Positions 1-6,388 of a stretch of 6,653 nt of DNA are shown piece after piece. Origin of the DNA: Syntrophales bacterium (GTDB lineage Bacteria > Desulfobacterota > Syntrophia > Syntrophales > UBA5619); the NCBI GenBank assembly GCA_028712015.1, contig JAQTRB010000094.1:1-6653 (forward strand), read 5' to 3'. How positions within the stretch are numbered: the first letter of the stretch is position 1; every line of letters begins with the position of its first letter. The position numbers were made by a program, and so were the translations under genes. The notes below the pieces were generated by a model. That model was not told the origin of the DNA. It saw nothing but the letters and a program-made list of their open reading frames with translations, and ran no database searches.

Positions 1-226
1 CCTTGGACGCCGTAACCTCCGCATATCCGGTGTTCACCGCGTAACGGGTCTTCTTTTGATCCCGGACAAATCCGAGTTCCCCGACATCGACCGAACTCAG
101 CAGGGAGGCATGACCGCGAAGCACGCCAAACTCGCCTTCCGTGCCCGGAATGGTCACCTCTTCAACAACGCCGCTGAAGACCATTCTCTCGGGCGTCACG
201 ATTTCCAGCGTCAATTCTTCAGCCAT
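1..226 (-). CDS. atpC: ATP synthase F1 epsilon subunit (partial, 3' end outside window)
   Basis: Epsilon is part of the F1 central stalk; it binds gamma and the c-ring and can inhibit ATP hydrolysis through its C-terminal helices. I translated 75 residues, starting MAEELTLEIVTPERMVFSG and ending in the window near NTGYAEVTASK. The opening LTLEIVTPER, the middle IPGTEGEFGVLRGHA and the Y-A-V-N-x-G-Y-A-E-V strand are characteristic of the epsilon N-terminal beta-sandwich (ATP-synt_DE_N). The C-terminal helical hairpin lies beyond the left edge, so its regulatory ability cannot be judged. The ATG at 226-224 is preceded by a GGAG box with a 6-nt spacer. The gene starts 12 bp after the atpD stop and is the last atp gene visible; whether the operon continues past it cannot be seen. 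Confidence 0.96.
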   Translation of the reverse strand, partial: MAEELTLEIVTPERMVFSGVVEEVTIPGTEGEFGVLRGHASLLSSVDVGELGFVRDQKKTRYAVNTGYAEVTASK

Positions 227-238
227 CGGAATCTCCGG

Positions 239-1645
239 TTATTCGGCGAGTTTCTTCGCCTTCTCCACGACCTCGTCGATGCCGCCGACCATGTAAAAGG
301 CCTGTTCGGGCAGGTCGTCGTGCTTCCCTTCAAGGATCTCCTTGAAACCCCGGACCGTGTCGGCCACCGTGACGAACTTTCCCTCCGTGCCGGTAAACTG
401 GGCGGCCACAAAGAACGGCTGGGAGAGAAAACGCTGGATCTTTCTTGCCCGGCTCACGGTCAGCTTGTCCTCCTCGGAGAGTTCGTCCATGCCGAGGATC
501 GCGATGATGTCCTGAAGATCCTTGTATTTCTGAAGCGTCACCTGAACCTGGCGGGCCACCTGGTAGTGTTCGGCGCCCAGCACATTCGGGTCCAGGATTC
601 GGGAGGTTGAATCCAGGGGGTCCACCGCGGGATAGATGCCGAGTTCCGCAATCGGTCGAGAGAGAACGACGGTTCCGTCGAGATGGGCAAAGGTCGTCGC
701 CGGCGCCGGATCCGTCAGATCGTCGGCGGGAACGTAGACGCATTGAACGGCCGTAATGGATCCCTTGTTGGTGGAGGTGATGCGTTCCTGCAGTTCCCCG
801 AGGTCGGTGGCCAGCGTCGGTTGATAACCGACCGCGGAGGGCATGCGGCCCAGAAGGGCCGAAACCTCGGAGCCGGCCTGCGTGAAACGGAAGATGTTGT
901 CGATGAACAGAAGAACGTCCTGCCCTTCCACATCCCGGAAATATTCCGCCGCCGCCAGGGCCGTCAGCGAAACGCGGGCCCGTGCGCCCGGCGGCTCGGT
1001 CATCTGGCCGTAGATCAGGGCCGCCTGCTTGATCACCCCAGAAGCCTTCATCTCGAGATAAAGGTCGTTCCCCTCGCGGGTCCGTTCACCCACCCCGGCG
1101 AACACGGAGATGCCGCCGTGGTGCAGCGCGATGTTGTGAATCATCTCCATCATGACGACCGTCTTGCCGACGCCGGCGCCGCCGAACATCCCCATTTTCC
1201 CGCCCCGGGGAAAGGGAACGAGGAGATCGATGACCTTGACCCCCGTCTCGAGGACATGGACGGAGGTATCCTGTTCAAGGAAGGTCGGAGCCTCGCGATG
1301 AATGGGCATGGTATGCTTCGCATTGATCGGACCGAGGCCATCGACCGGCCGACCCACCACGTTCAGGATCCGTCCGAGACATTCCGGCCCGACGGGAACG
1401 CTGATCGGCCCTCCAAGGTCCTTGGCCTTCATCCCGCGCACCAGGCCGTCGGTGATATCCATGGCGATGCAGCGCACGACGTTGTCCCCCAGGTGCTGGG
1501 CGACCTCCACAATCAGGTTGTCCTCGACGTCGTTGATCGTGGGATTGGTGATGGCGATGGCGTTCATGATGCTGGGGAGCTTTCCCTCCTCAAACGCCAC
1601 GTCGACGACCGGTCCGATGACCTGTACAAGCCTTCCAATGTTCAT
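239..1645 (-). CDS. atpD: ATP synthase F1 beta subunit (catalytic)
   Basis: Beta carries the catalytic nucleotide sites of F1 and makes ATP from ADP and phosphate as gamma rotates. The protein is 468 residues, a normal family length. Visible elements are: an N-terminal beta-barrel domain (about 1-75); the P-loop GGAGVGKT at 155-162; the catalytic glutamate in GERTREGND (E187); the Walker B aspartate in DVLLFIDN (D249); the alpha/beta signature PAVDPLDSTS at 339-348; and an intact DELSEED loop at 387-393. All key residues are present. I chose ATG at 1645 because it gives the usual MNIGxxVQVIGPVVD start and has AAGGAG six bases upstream (1657-1652). An in-frame TTG at 1660 would put that ribosome-binding site inside the gene. 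It lies between atpG (57 bp upstream, stop at 1704) and atpC (12 bp downstream). Confidence 0.99.
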   Translation of the reverse strand: MNIGRLVQVIGPVVDVAFEEGKLPSIMNAIAITNPTINDVEDNLIVEVAQHLGDNVVRCIAMDITDGLVRGMKAKDLGGPISVPVGPECLGRILNVVGRPVDGLGPINAKHTMPIHREAPTFLEQDTSVHVLETGVKVIDLLVPFPRGGKMGMFGGAGVGKTVVMMEMIHNIALHHGGISVFAGVGERTREGNDLYLEMKASGVIKQAALIYGQMTEPPGARARVSLTALAAAEYFRDVEGQDVLLFIDNIFRFTQAGSEVSALLGRMPSAVGYQPTLATDLGELQERITSTNKGSITAVQCVYVPADDLTDPAPATTFAHLDGTVVLSRPIAELGIYPAVDPLDSTSRILDPNVLGAEHYQVARQVQVTLQKYKDLQDIIAILGMDELSEEDKLTVSRARKIQRFLSQPFFVAAQFTGTEGKFVTVADTVRGFKEILEGKHDDLPEQAFYMVGGIDEVVEKAKKLAE

Positions 1646-1672
1646 ACCCGTCTCCTTCAATGATCGAAGTGG

Positions 1673-1692
1673 CGCCGGCTTTGCGACCGGCG
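1673..1692 (-). repeat. Small GC-rich inverted repeat in the atpG-atpD spacer
   Basis: Between the atpG stop and the atpD ribosome-binding site the minus strand reads CGCCGG-TCGCAAAG-CCGGCG, a perfect 6-bp stem with an 8-nt loop. No T-run follows, so it is not an intrinsic terminator. A hairpin in this spacer could affect message stability or the translation of beta relative to gamma, but that is speculation; a stem this short can arise by chance in GC-rich DNA. Confidence 0.4.
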
Positions 1693-1703
1693 GCCCCTTT
1701 GCC

Positions 1704-2579
1704 TTATCCCTTTGCCAGCGCCTCGGTGCCGCCCACGATGTCCATCAGCTCGGCGGTGATCGCCGATTGCCTGACCTTGTTGTATTTGAGCGTCAGGCTC
1801 TGGATCAGATCCTCGCAATTCCGGGTTGCGTTGTCCATCGCCGCCATCCGGGCGCCGTTCTCTCCCGCGGAGGTTTCCACCAATGCGCGATAAATCAGGA
1901 CATGGACGTACATCGGCAGCAGCTTCTCCAGCAGGGCTTCTTCGGAGGGTTCATAAATGTAGTCAAGCCGTTTGTCCTGCTCGATCTCCTCCTCCCGCCC
2001 GATGGAGGGGAGAGGAAAGAGCCGGACCACGGAAGGGCGCTGAATGGACACGTTGACGAACTCGTTGTACAATAGATAAAGTTCGTCGTACTCCTCACCG
2101 ATGAACGGCGGGATGATATCCCCCGAGATCTGGACGGCAAGGCTCATGTTGAATTTTCCGAAGACGTCGGCCCGCGGATGGATGGTTTTCATCTTTTTTC
2201 GGAAGAAGTCCCGCCCCTTCCGGCCTACAGGGATCAGCTCCACTTCCTGGCCCTCGCGTACCTTCTCCTTGATGAACCGTTCGGTTGCCTTGATCAGGTT
2301 GGTATTGAAGCCCCCGCAGAGTCCCCGGTCGGAGGTCATGCAGATCACGCGGAGCCGCTTGGGTTCGCGGACCGCCAGCAGCGGGTGGCTCCGGGCATCC
2401 ACCCGGAGCGCAAGGCTGCTGAGAACCTCCATGAACTTCACGGCGTAAGGACGGAAATTCTCCATCCGCATCTGGGCGGCTTTGAACTTCGAGGCCGCCA
2501 CCATGTTCATCGCCCGGGTGATCTGCCTGGTTTTCTGAACGGCGGTGATTTTCCGTTTTATATCTTTAAGTGCGGCCAT
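1704..2579 (-). CDS. atpG: ATP synthase F1 gamma subunit (rotor shaft)
   Basis: Gamma is the central rotor shaft; it turns inside the alpha3beta3 ring and couples c-ring rotation to catalysis. The protein has 291 residues, normal for bacteria. The N-terminal coiled-coil helix (about 1-57) contains the typical ALKDIKRKITAVQKTRQIT and AMNMVAASK segments. The central Rossmann-like domain has SDRGLCGGFN at 83-92. The C-terminal helix (about 240-285) has ARMAAMDNATRN and ends ITAELMDIVGG, close to the family signature ITxELxEIVxGA, with T instead of A after the last glycine. The start is ATG at 2579 with AGGGAG-like purines about 9 nt upstream. It is 45 bp downstream of atpA and 58 bp upstream of atpD. 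I see no redox-regulatory cysteine insertion of the chloroplast type. Confidence 0.98.
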   Translation of the reverse strand: MAALKDIKRKITAVQKTRQITRAMNMVAASKFKAAQMRMENFRPYAVKFMEVLSSLALRVDARSHPLLAVREPKRLRVICMTSDRGLCGGFNTNLIKATERFIKEKVREGQEVELIPVGRKGRDFFRKKMKTIHPRADVFGKFNMSLAVQISGDIIPPFIGEEYDELYLLYNEFVNVSIQRPSVVRLFPLPSIGREEEIEQDKRLDYIYEPSEEALLEKLLPMYVHVLIYRALVETSAGENGARMAAMDNATRNCEDLIQSLTLKYNKVRQSAITAELMDIVGGTEALAKG

Positions 2580-2624
2580 TCAAACCTGCTCCCTTGATTC
2601 CCGTTACCGTTTTCTGCCGCATTT

Positions 2625-4139
<1,515 letters not shown>

Positions 4140-4142
4140 GCG

Positions 4143-4688
4143 CTATCTGTCCTCCCCCAAGAGATTCCTGATGTTGTTTAATTGCGCTTTGATGCTTCCG
4201 TCATACAGTGTGTCCCCGACCCGGACGACGATACCGCCGATCAGGGAAGGCTCTTCCAGGACGATCATCTCGACCTGTCTGCCGGTCATGCTTTCCAGCC
4301 CTGTCTGCAGGCGACGGGAGAGTTCGCCTGTCAGCGGAAACGCCGTTTTCACCGTGACCCGGACCTTTTTCAGCGCCTTGTCCATCAATTCCCGGTAGCA
4401 GTCTTCGATATCGGAGAGAATGCCGATGCGGCGCTTGTCGACCAGTAGTTTCAGAAAATTGGCGGTCAGAGGGGAGATGCGGATCTTCTCCAGAACGGAC
4501 TCCACGACCGCTTTCTTGTCCGGCTGCGCGAAGATCGGGTTGGCCAAAAATTCGCCGAGGCTTTCGTTCTCCCGGAGAACAGCGGAAAAGCGGCCCAGCT
4601 CATGGTAATACTCCTCGTAACGTTTTTCCCCGGCGGCGATCTCGAAGAAGGCCCGGGCGTAACGCTTTGCGATGTTGCTGCTGATCAA
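4143..4688 (-). CDS. atpH: ATP synthase F1 delta subunit (OSCP-like)
   Basis: Delta sits on top of F1 and links the alpha N termini to the b/b' peripheral stalk, as OSCP does in mitochondria. The protein has 181 residues, the usual length. The N-terminal helical domain starts MISSNIAKRYARAFFEIA, matching the family's xxxARRYAxALFE opening, and includes FLANPIF and NFLKLLVDKRR. The C-terminal signature is VLEEPSLIGGIVVRVGDTLYDGS, about residues 143-165. The start codon is TTG, read as methionine. It overlaps the atpF TGA stop as TTGA, and AAGGTGG lies 10 nt upstream (4705-4699). No in-frame ATG fits the conserved N terminus, so TTG is the best choice. The overlap suggests translation is coupled to atpF, and the weak start codon suits a subunit needed in one copy per complex. 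Confidence 0.97.
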   Translation of the reverse strand: MISSNIAKRYARAFFEIAAGEKRYEEYYHELGRFSAVLRENESLGEFLANPIFAQPDKKAVVESVLEKIRISPLTANFLKLLVDKRRIGILSDIEDCYRELMDKALKKVRVTVKTAFPLTGELSRRLQTGLESMTGRQVEMIVLEEPSLIGGIVVRVGDTLYDGSIKAQLNNIRNLLGEDR

Positions 4689-5350
4689 TTTTTGTTCACC
4701 ACCTTCTCGATGTAGTCCTTAACCAGAGCTTCGTGGTCGTTCGCCCGGATGTTCTTTCGAAGCAGCTCTTCCGCCATCTGCGTGGAGAGGCGAACCGCCT
4801 CGATCCGGAGTTCCCGACTCGCCTTGTTGAACTCCTGTTCCATTCGCGCTTGGGTATCTTCCTTCATCTTTTTCGCGGTGTTTCGGGCATCCTCGATCAT
4901 CCGTTCCTTTTCGGTCAGCCCCTGGGCCTGGATCATTCGCTGGATCTCATCGATCTCTCCCGTCGCCTTGTCCAGTTTTGCGCTGTATTCGCTGAATTTT
5001 CGTTCCGCGTCCTCACGGGCGTTCACAGCCTCGGCAAGGGCGGTTTGGATTCCTTCGCGCCGGGTGGACAGGAAAGATCTGATTTTATCGGCCAGAAGCC
5101 AGTAGAGAACGCCGACCAGGATGAGGAAGTTGACGACACGCCAAACAAAACCGAACCAGTTCGGCCCCTCGTCACCGCCTCCGCCGCCGGAGGCGAATGC
5201 CACCGTCATCGTCAGGATGGGGAAGAACAGACCGGTCAAAAAAAGGACCCGGCCCCGCCGCACGCCTCCTGTAGCTTCCTTCCCGTTGGTTATCCGTTCC
5301 TGTCCAAGCCGGAAATCAACGGACTGTATTCCCCCCCGTCCTCCATTCAT
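4685..5350 (-). CDS. atpF: ATP synthase FO b subunit with signal-like N-terminal extension
   Basis: The b subunit is one half of the peripheral stalk that holds F1 still against the membrane. From the chosen ATG it has 221 residues, long for the family (about 155-205). In order: a polar head (1-34); a hydrophobic segment RVLFLTGLFFPILTMTVAFA (34-53) that looks like a signal peptide, followed by SGGGGGDEG; a membrane helix around 66-86 (WFGFVWRVVNFLILVGVLYWLL); and a long charged coiled coil (about 92-200) for dimerising with b' and binding delta. ATG at 5350 overlaps the atpF' TGA stop by one base (TGATG) and has a strong GGGGAGG eight bases upstream. A GTG at 5263 would remove the odd polar head and give 192 residues, nearer the family norm, but its nearby AGGAGG is only 1 nt away. 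Start confidence is moderate; identity is firm. Confidence 0.94.
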   Translation of the reverse strand: MNGGRGGIQSVDFRLGQERITNGKEATGGVRRGRVLFLTGLFFPILTMTVAFASGGGGGDEGPNWFGFVWRVVNFLILVGVLYWLLADKIRSFLSTRREGIQTALAEAVNAREDAERKFSEYSAKLDKATGEIDEIQRMIQAQGLTEKERMIEDARNTAKKMKEDTQARMEQEFNKASRELRIEAVRLSTQMAEELLRKNIRANDHEALVKDYIEKVVNKN

Positions 5351-5775
5351 CAAAGACGCCTCCCCAAGATCTTTTCCGTAATTTCAACCGAGAGTTGTTG
5401 GGAATGATCGGTCAGAATCTTCTTTGCGGCGCCAATCTCCCCATCCATCCTGGCCTGGAACCTTTCCATCATCTCGGGAATCTCCGCCCTGACCGCATCG
5501 ATGACCGTCTTGGCCTCTTCAGCGCCCTGCCGGATGATCTCGTTTTTTTGTTCGACGGCCGCCGCCTTGGCCTGGTGGAGCTTCTCCTCGTACGCGGCCA
5601 TTTTCCCCTCCACGGTTTTCTGAAGACGCCGGATTTCCGTCTCGGAATCTTCGAACTGCTTCTTTCGCTTGTCAATCAAGCCGAGGATCGGTTTGAAGAG
5701 AAGAACGTTCAGGATGAAGATCAGCAGGAGGAAATTGACGATCTGGATTCCCAGGGAATAATCAAGACTGACCAC
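5350..5775 (-). CDS. atpF': ATP synthase FO b' subunit
   Basis: This is the second peripheral-stalk subunit, which pairs with b to make a heterodimeric stator, as in cyanobacteria, purple bacteria and many deltaproteobacteria. The protein has 141 residues. A single N-terminal membrane helix (about 8-30, LGIQIVNFLLLIFILNVLLF) is followed by the typical KPILGLIDKRKKQFEDSE turn into a charged coiled coil (about 35-125) and a short C-terminal segment SVEITEKILGRRL. It lacks the extra signal-like segment of the downstream b, which distinguishes the two. The start is GTG at 5775, with AGGTGA six bases upstream; an in-frame TGA three codons upstream rules out a longer protein. It is the first gene of the atp cluster. 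An intrinsic-terminator-like hairpin ends 31 nt before its start. Confidence 0.95.
   Translation of the reverse strand: MVSLDYSLGIQIVNFLLLIFILNVLLFKPILGLIDKRKKQFEDSETEIRRLQKTVEGKMAAYEEKLHQAKAAAVEQKNEIIRQGAEEAKTVIDAVRAEIPEMMERFQARMDGEIGAAKKILTDHSQQLSVEITEKILGRRL
5359..5365 (-). promoter_or_regulatory. Ribosome-binding site deciding the atpF start
   Basis: The minus strand reads GGGGAGG, then eight bases, then ATG at 5350. This is the strongest Shine-Dalgarno-like site in the operon and sits inside the end of atpF'. It supports the longer 221-residue form of b over the internal GTG at 5263. Confidence 0.7.
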
Positions 5776-5806
5776 TGCCCATCACCTCAAATGAGATCCA
5801 TCATGC

Positions 5807-5841
5807 AAAAAGCCGGATGTAATGGAAAATATTACTCCGGC
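5807..5841 (-). terminator. Intrinsic terminator / candidate attenuator just before atpF'
   Basis: On the minus strand the arm GCCGGAGTAAT (5841-5831) pairs with ATTACATCCGGC (5823-5812): 11 base pairs with one bulged base and a 7-nt loop (ATTTTCC). TTTTT follows at once (5811-5807). This is the classical intrinsic-terminator form, oriented to stop transcription going into the atp genes. It ends 31 nt before the atpF' GTG, leaving room for the ribosome-binding site but not for a complete promoter. Transcription of the operon from upstream must therefore read through it, which suggests attenuation. On the plus strand no T-run follows the hairpin. The structure was found by eye; its folding energy was not computed. 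Confidence 0.65.
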
Positions 5842-5877
5842 CGCCTGCATCCCAAATTGTACTGAAAAAAGGTTCCG

Positions 5878-5891
5878 CTGGGCTGGCCCAG
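5878..5891 (-). repeat. Perfect 14-bp palindrome in the atp leader
   Basis: CTGGGC-CA-GCCCAG on the minus strand. As RNA it would fold as a 5-bp stem with a CCAG loop. Seven bases later comes a run of six T (5870-5865). The gap makes it a poor terminator on its own, but it could pause polymerase ahead of the stronger terminator at 5841-5807. Its 5' part overlaps a CTCC-CTG-GGCC segment (5895-5885) that could also pair with GGCCGGAG at 5842-5835, the terminator's 5' arm. Confidence 0.5.
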
Positions 5892-6134
5892 GGAGATTTG
5901 TCCACCGATATCGATCCGCCCGATCTATGTTCACCCGAAACCCCTAACGCGTCGCCATGGAAATTCGGCTTGTTGGAGCATCTCTTTCAGATATCAACAA
6001 AACGACAACGGATTGACAATGAATATGAAAACTGCGACTGGTTTCGGCAAGAACCGACCGAATAGCCCCCCGTTGATTCAGGAGGGTATGCGGAATGAAT
6101 TCGTTCAAACCATAAGCAGTCAGAAAGTAAATTA

Positions 6135-6160
6135 CGGTCAGTATCTGACCGCTGGTCACC
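6135..6160. promoter_or_regulatory. Operator-like dyad with extra half-site
   Basis: The plus strand has a perfect 17-bp inverted repeat CGGTCAG-TAT-CTGACCG (6135-6151). A third copy of the half-site, GGTCA (6154-6158), follows in the opposite sense to the TGACC at 6146-6150, with a 3-bp spacer GCT. The half-sites thus alternate GGTCA / TGACC / GGTCA. The cluster begins just downstream of the predicted -10, where a bound repressor would block transcription of the atp operon. As RNA the 17-mer would form a 7-bp hairpin near the 5' end of the message. No regulator family is identified. Confidence 0.45.
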
Positions 6161-6173
6161 ATTCGCGGGAAAG

Positions 6174-6202
6174 TCTTTATCTCATTCCTTGCATACTGTC
6201 AA
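6174..6202 (-). promoter_or_regulatory. Candidate sigma70-type promoter for the atp operon
   Basis: The minus strand has a perfect -35 box TTGACA (6202-6197), then 17 bases, then TAAAGA (6179-6174), a weak -10 with 3 of 6 consensus bases. Shifting to GATAAA gives 4 of 6 with a 15-bp spacer. The start would be near 6167. It lies directly after a terminator-like hairpin and before the dyad at 6135-6151, a sensible order for a new transcription unit. The -35 is convincing and the -10 is not. No better promoter is apparent between here and atpF'. Confidence 0.45.
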
Positions 6203-6217
6203 GAGAAAAGACTCCCG

Positions 6218-6245
6218 AAGAAAAGACGGTTGGACCAACCCCGTC
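6218..6245 (-). terminator. Intrinsic terminator downstream of the bactofilin gene
   Basis: The minus strand reads GACGG-GG-TTG, loop GTC, CAA-CCGTC, then TTTTCTT (6224-6218). This is an 8-bp stem with a 2-base bulge followed by a T-rich tract. The core GGTTGG-T-CCAACC is also a perfect palindrome on DNA. It lies about 145 bp after the bactofilin stop and immediately before the candidate promoter, so it probably separates the bactofilin transcript from the atp operon. Bulge and short loop make efficiency uncertain. Confidence 0.55.
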
Positions 6246-6388
6246 TGGATCGACGGCACGGCGTTCCCTTGTCCATCCGAGAGCCGCTTTCCACCATTTG
6301 AAAATCGGTTCCCGAAGGCGCGCATCGAACATTTTTTTTCGTTCCGCCCCATCCGACCTTTCGGATTTTCCGACGGAATCCGGCCGCC

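Larger units (their letters stand above)
5807..6167 (-). ncRNA. Putative structured leader RNA of the atp operon
   Basis: From the predicted transcription start (about 6167) to atpF' there are roughly 390 nt with no convincing gene. On the minus strand I see: a perfect hairpin CGGTCAG-ATA-CTGACCG at 6151-6135; a bulged stem GGTCGG...CCGAAACC at 6059-6040; a nested hairpin with outer arms TTGTTG/CAACAA and inner ATCT-GAAAG-AGAT at 6000-5970; CTGGG-CCAG-CCCAG at 5891-5878 with T6 seven bases later; and the terminator at 5841-5807. It does not resemble tmRNA, RNase P RNA, SRP RNA or a riboswitch class that I recognise. It could be a regulatory leader or an independent RNA of about 360 nt. It is AT-richer than the flanking genes, about 43% GC by count over 5991-6060. 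Confidence 0.35.

Noticed and set aside
683..1663. Long plus-strand frame antisense to atpD (and similar ones opposite atpA, atpH, atpF)
   Set aside because: These are mirror frames of GC-rich coding sequence. The minus-strand proteins are unmistakable ATP synthase subunits and the antisense products are histidine- and arginine-rich with no domains.
5856..5861. TACAAT on the minus strand as a -10 box closer to atpF'
   Set aside because: Good -10 match, but no acceptable -35 lies 16-18 bp upstream (AGCCCA) and there is no TG extension. A start from it would still pass through the terminator at 5841-5807.
6013..6018. TTGACA on the plus strand as a promoter
   Set aside because: No -10-like sequence at the right distance and no plus-strand gene downstream.
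5944..6162. 72-codon minus-strand reading frame starting about 5 nt after the predicted transcription start
   Set aside because: No Shine-Dalgarno sequence, no recognisable domain, and its first codons coincide with the dyad. Too long for a classical leader peptide. Would be worth reviving only if conserved at the protein level.
5776..6388. tRNA, tmRNA, RNase P RNA, SRP RNA, CRISPR repeats or IS ends in the gap
   Set aside because: I looked for T-loop/CCA patterns, known RNA core motifs, regularly spaced repeats and terminal inverted repeats and found none.
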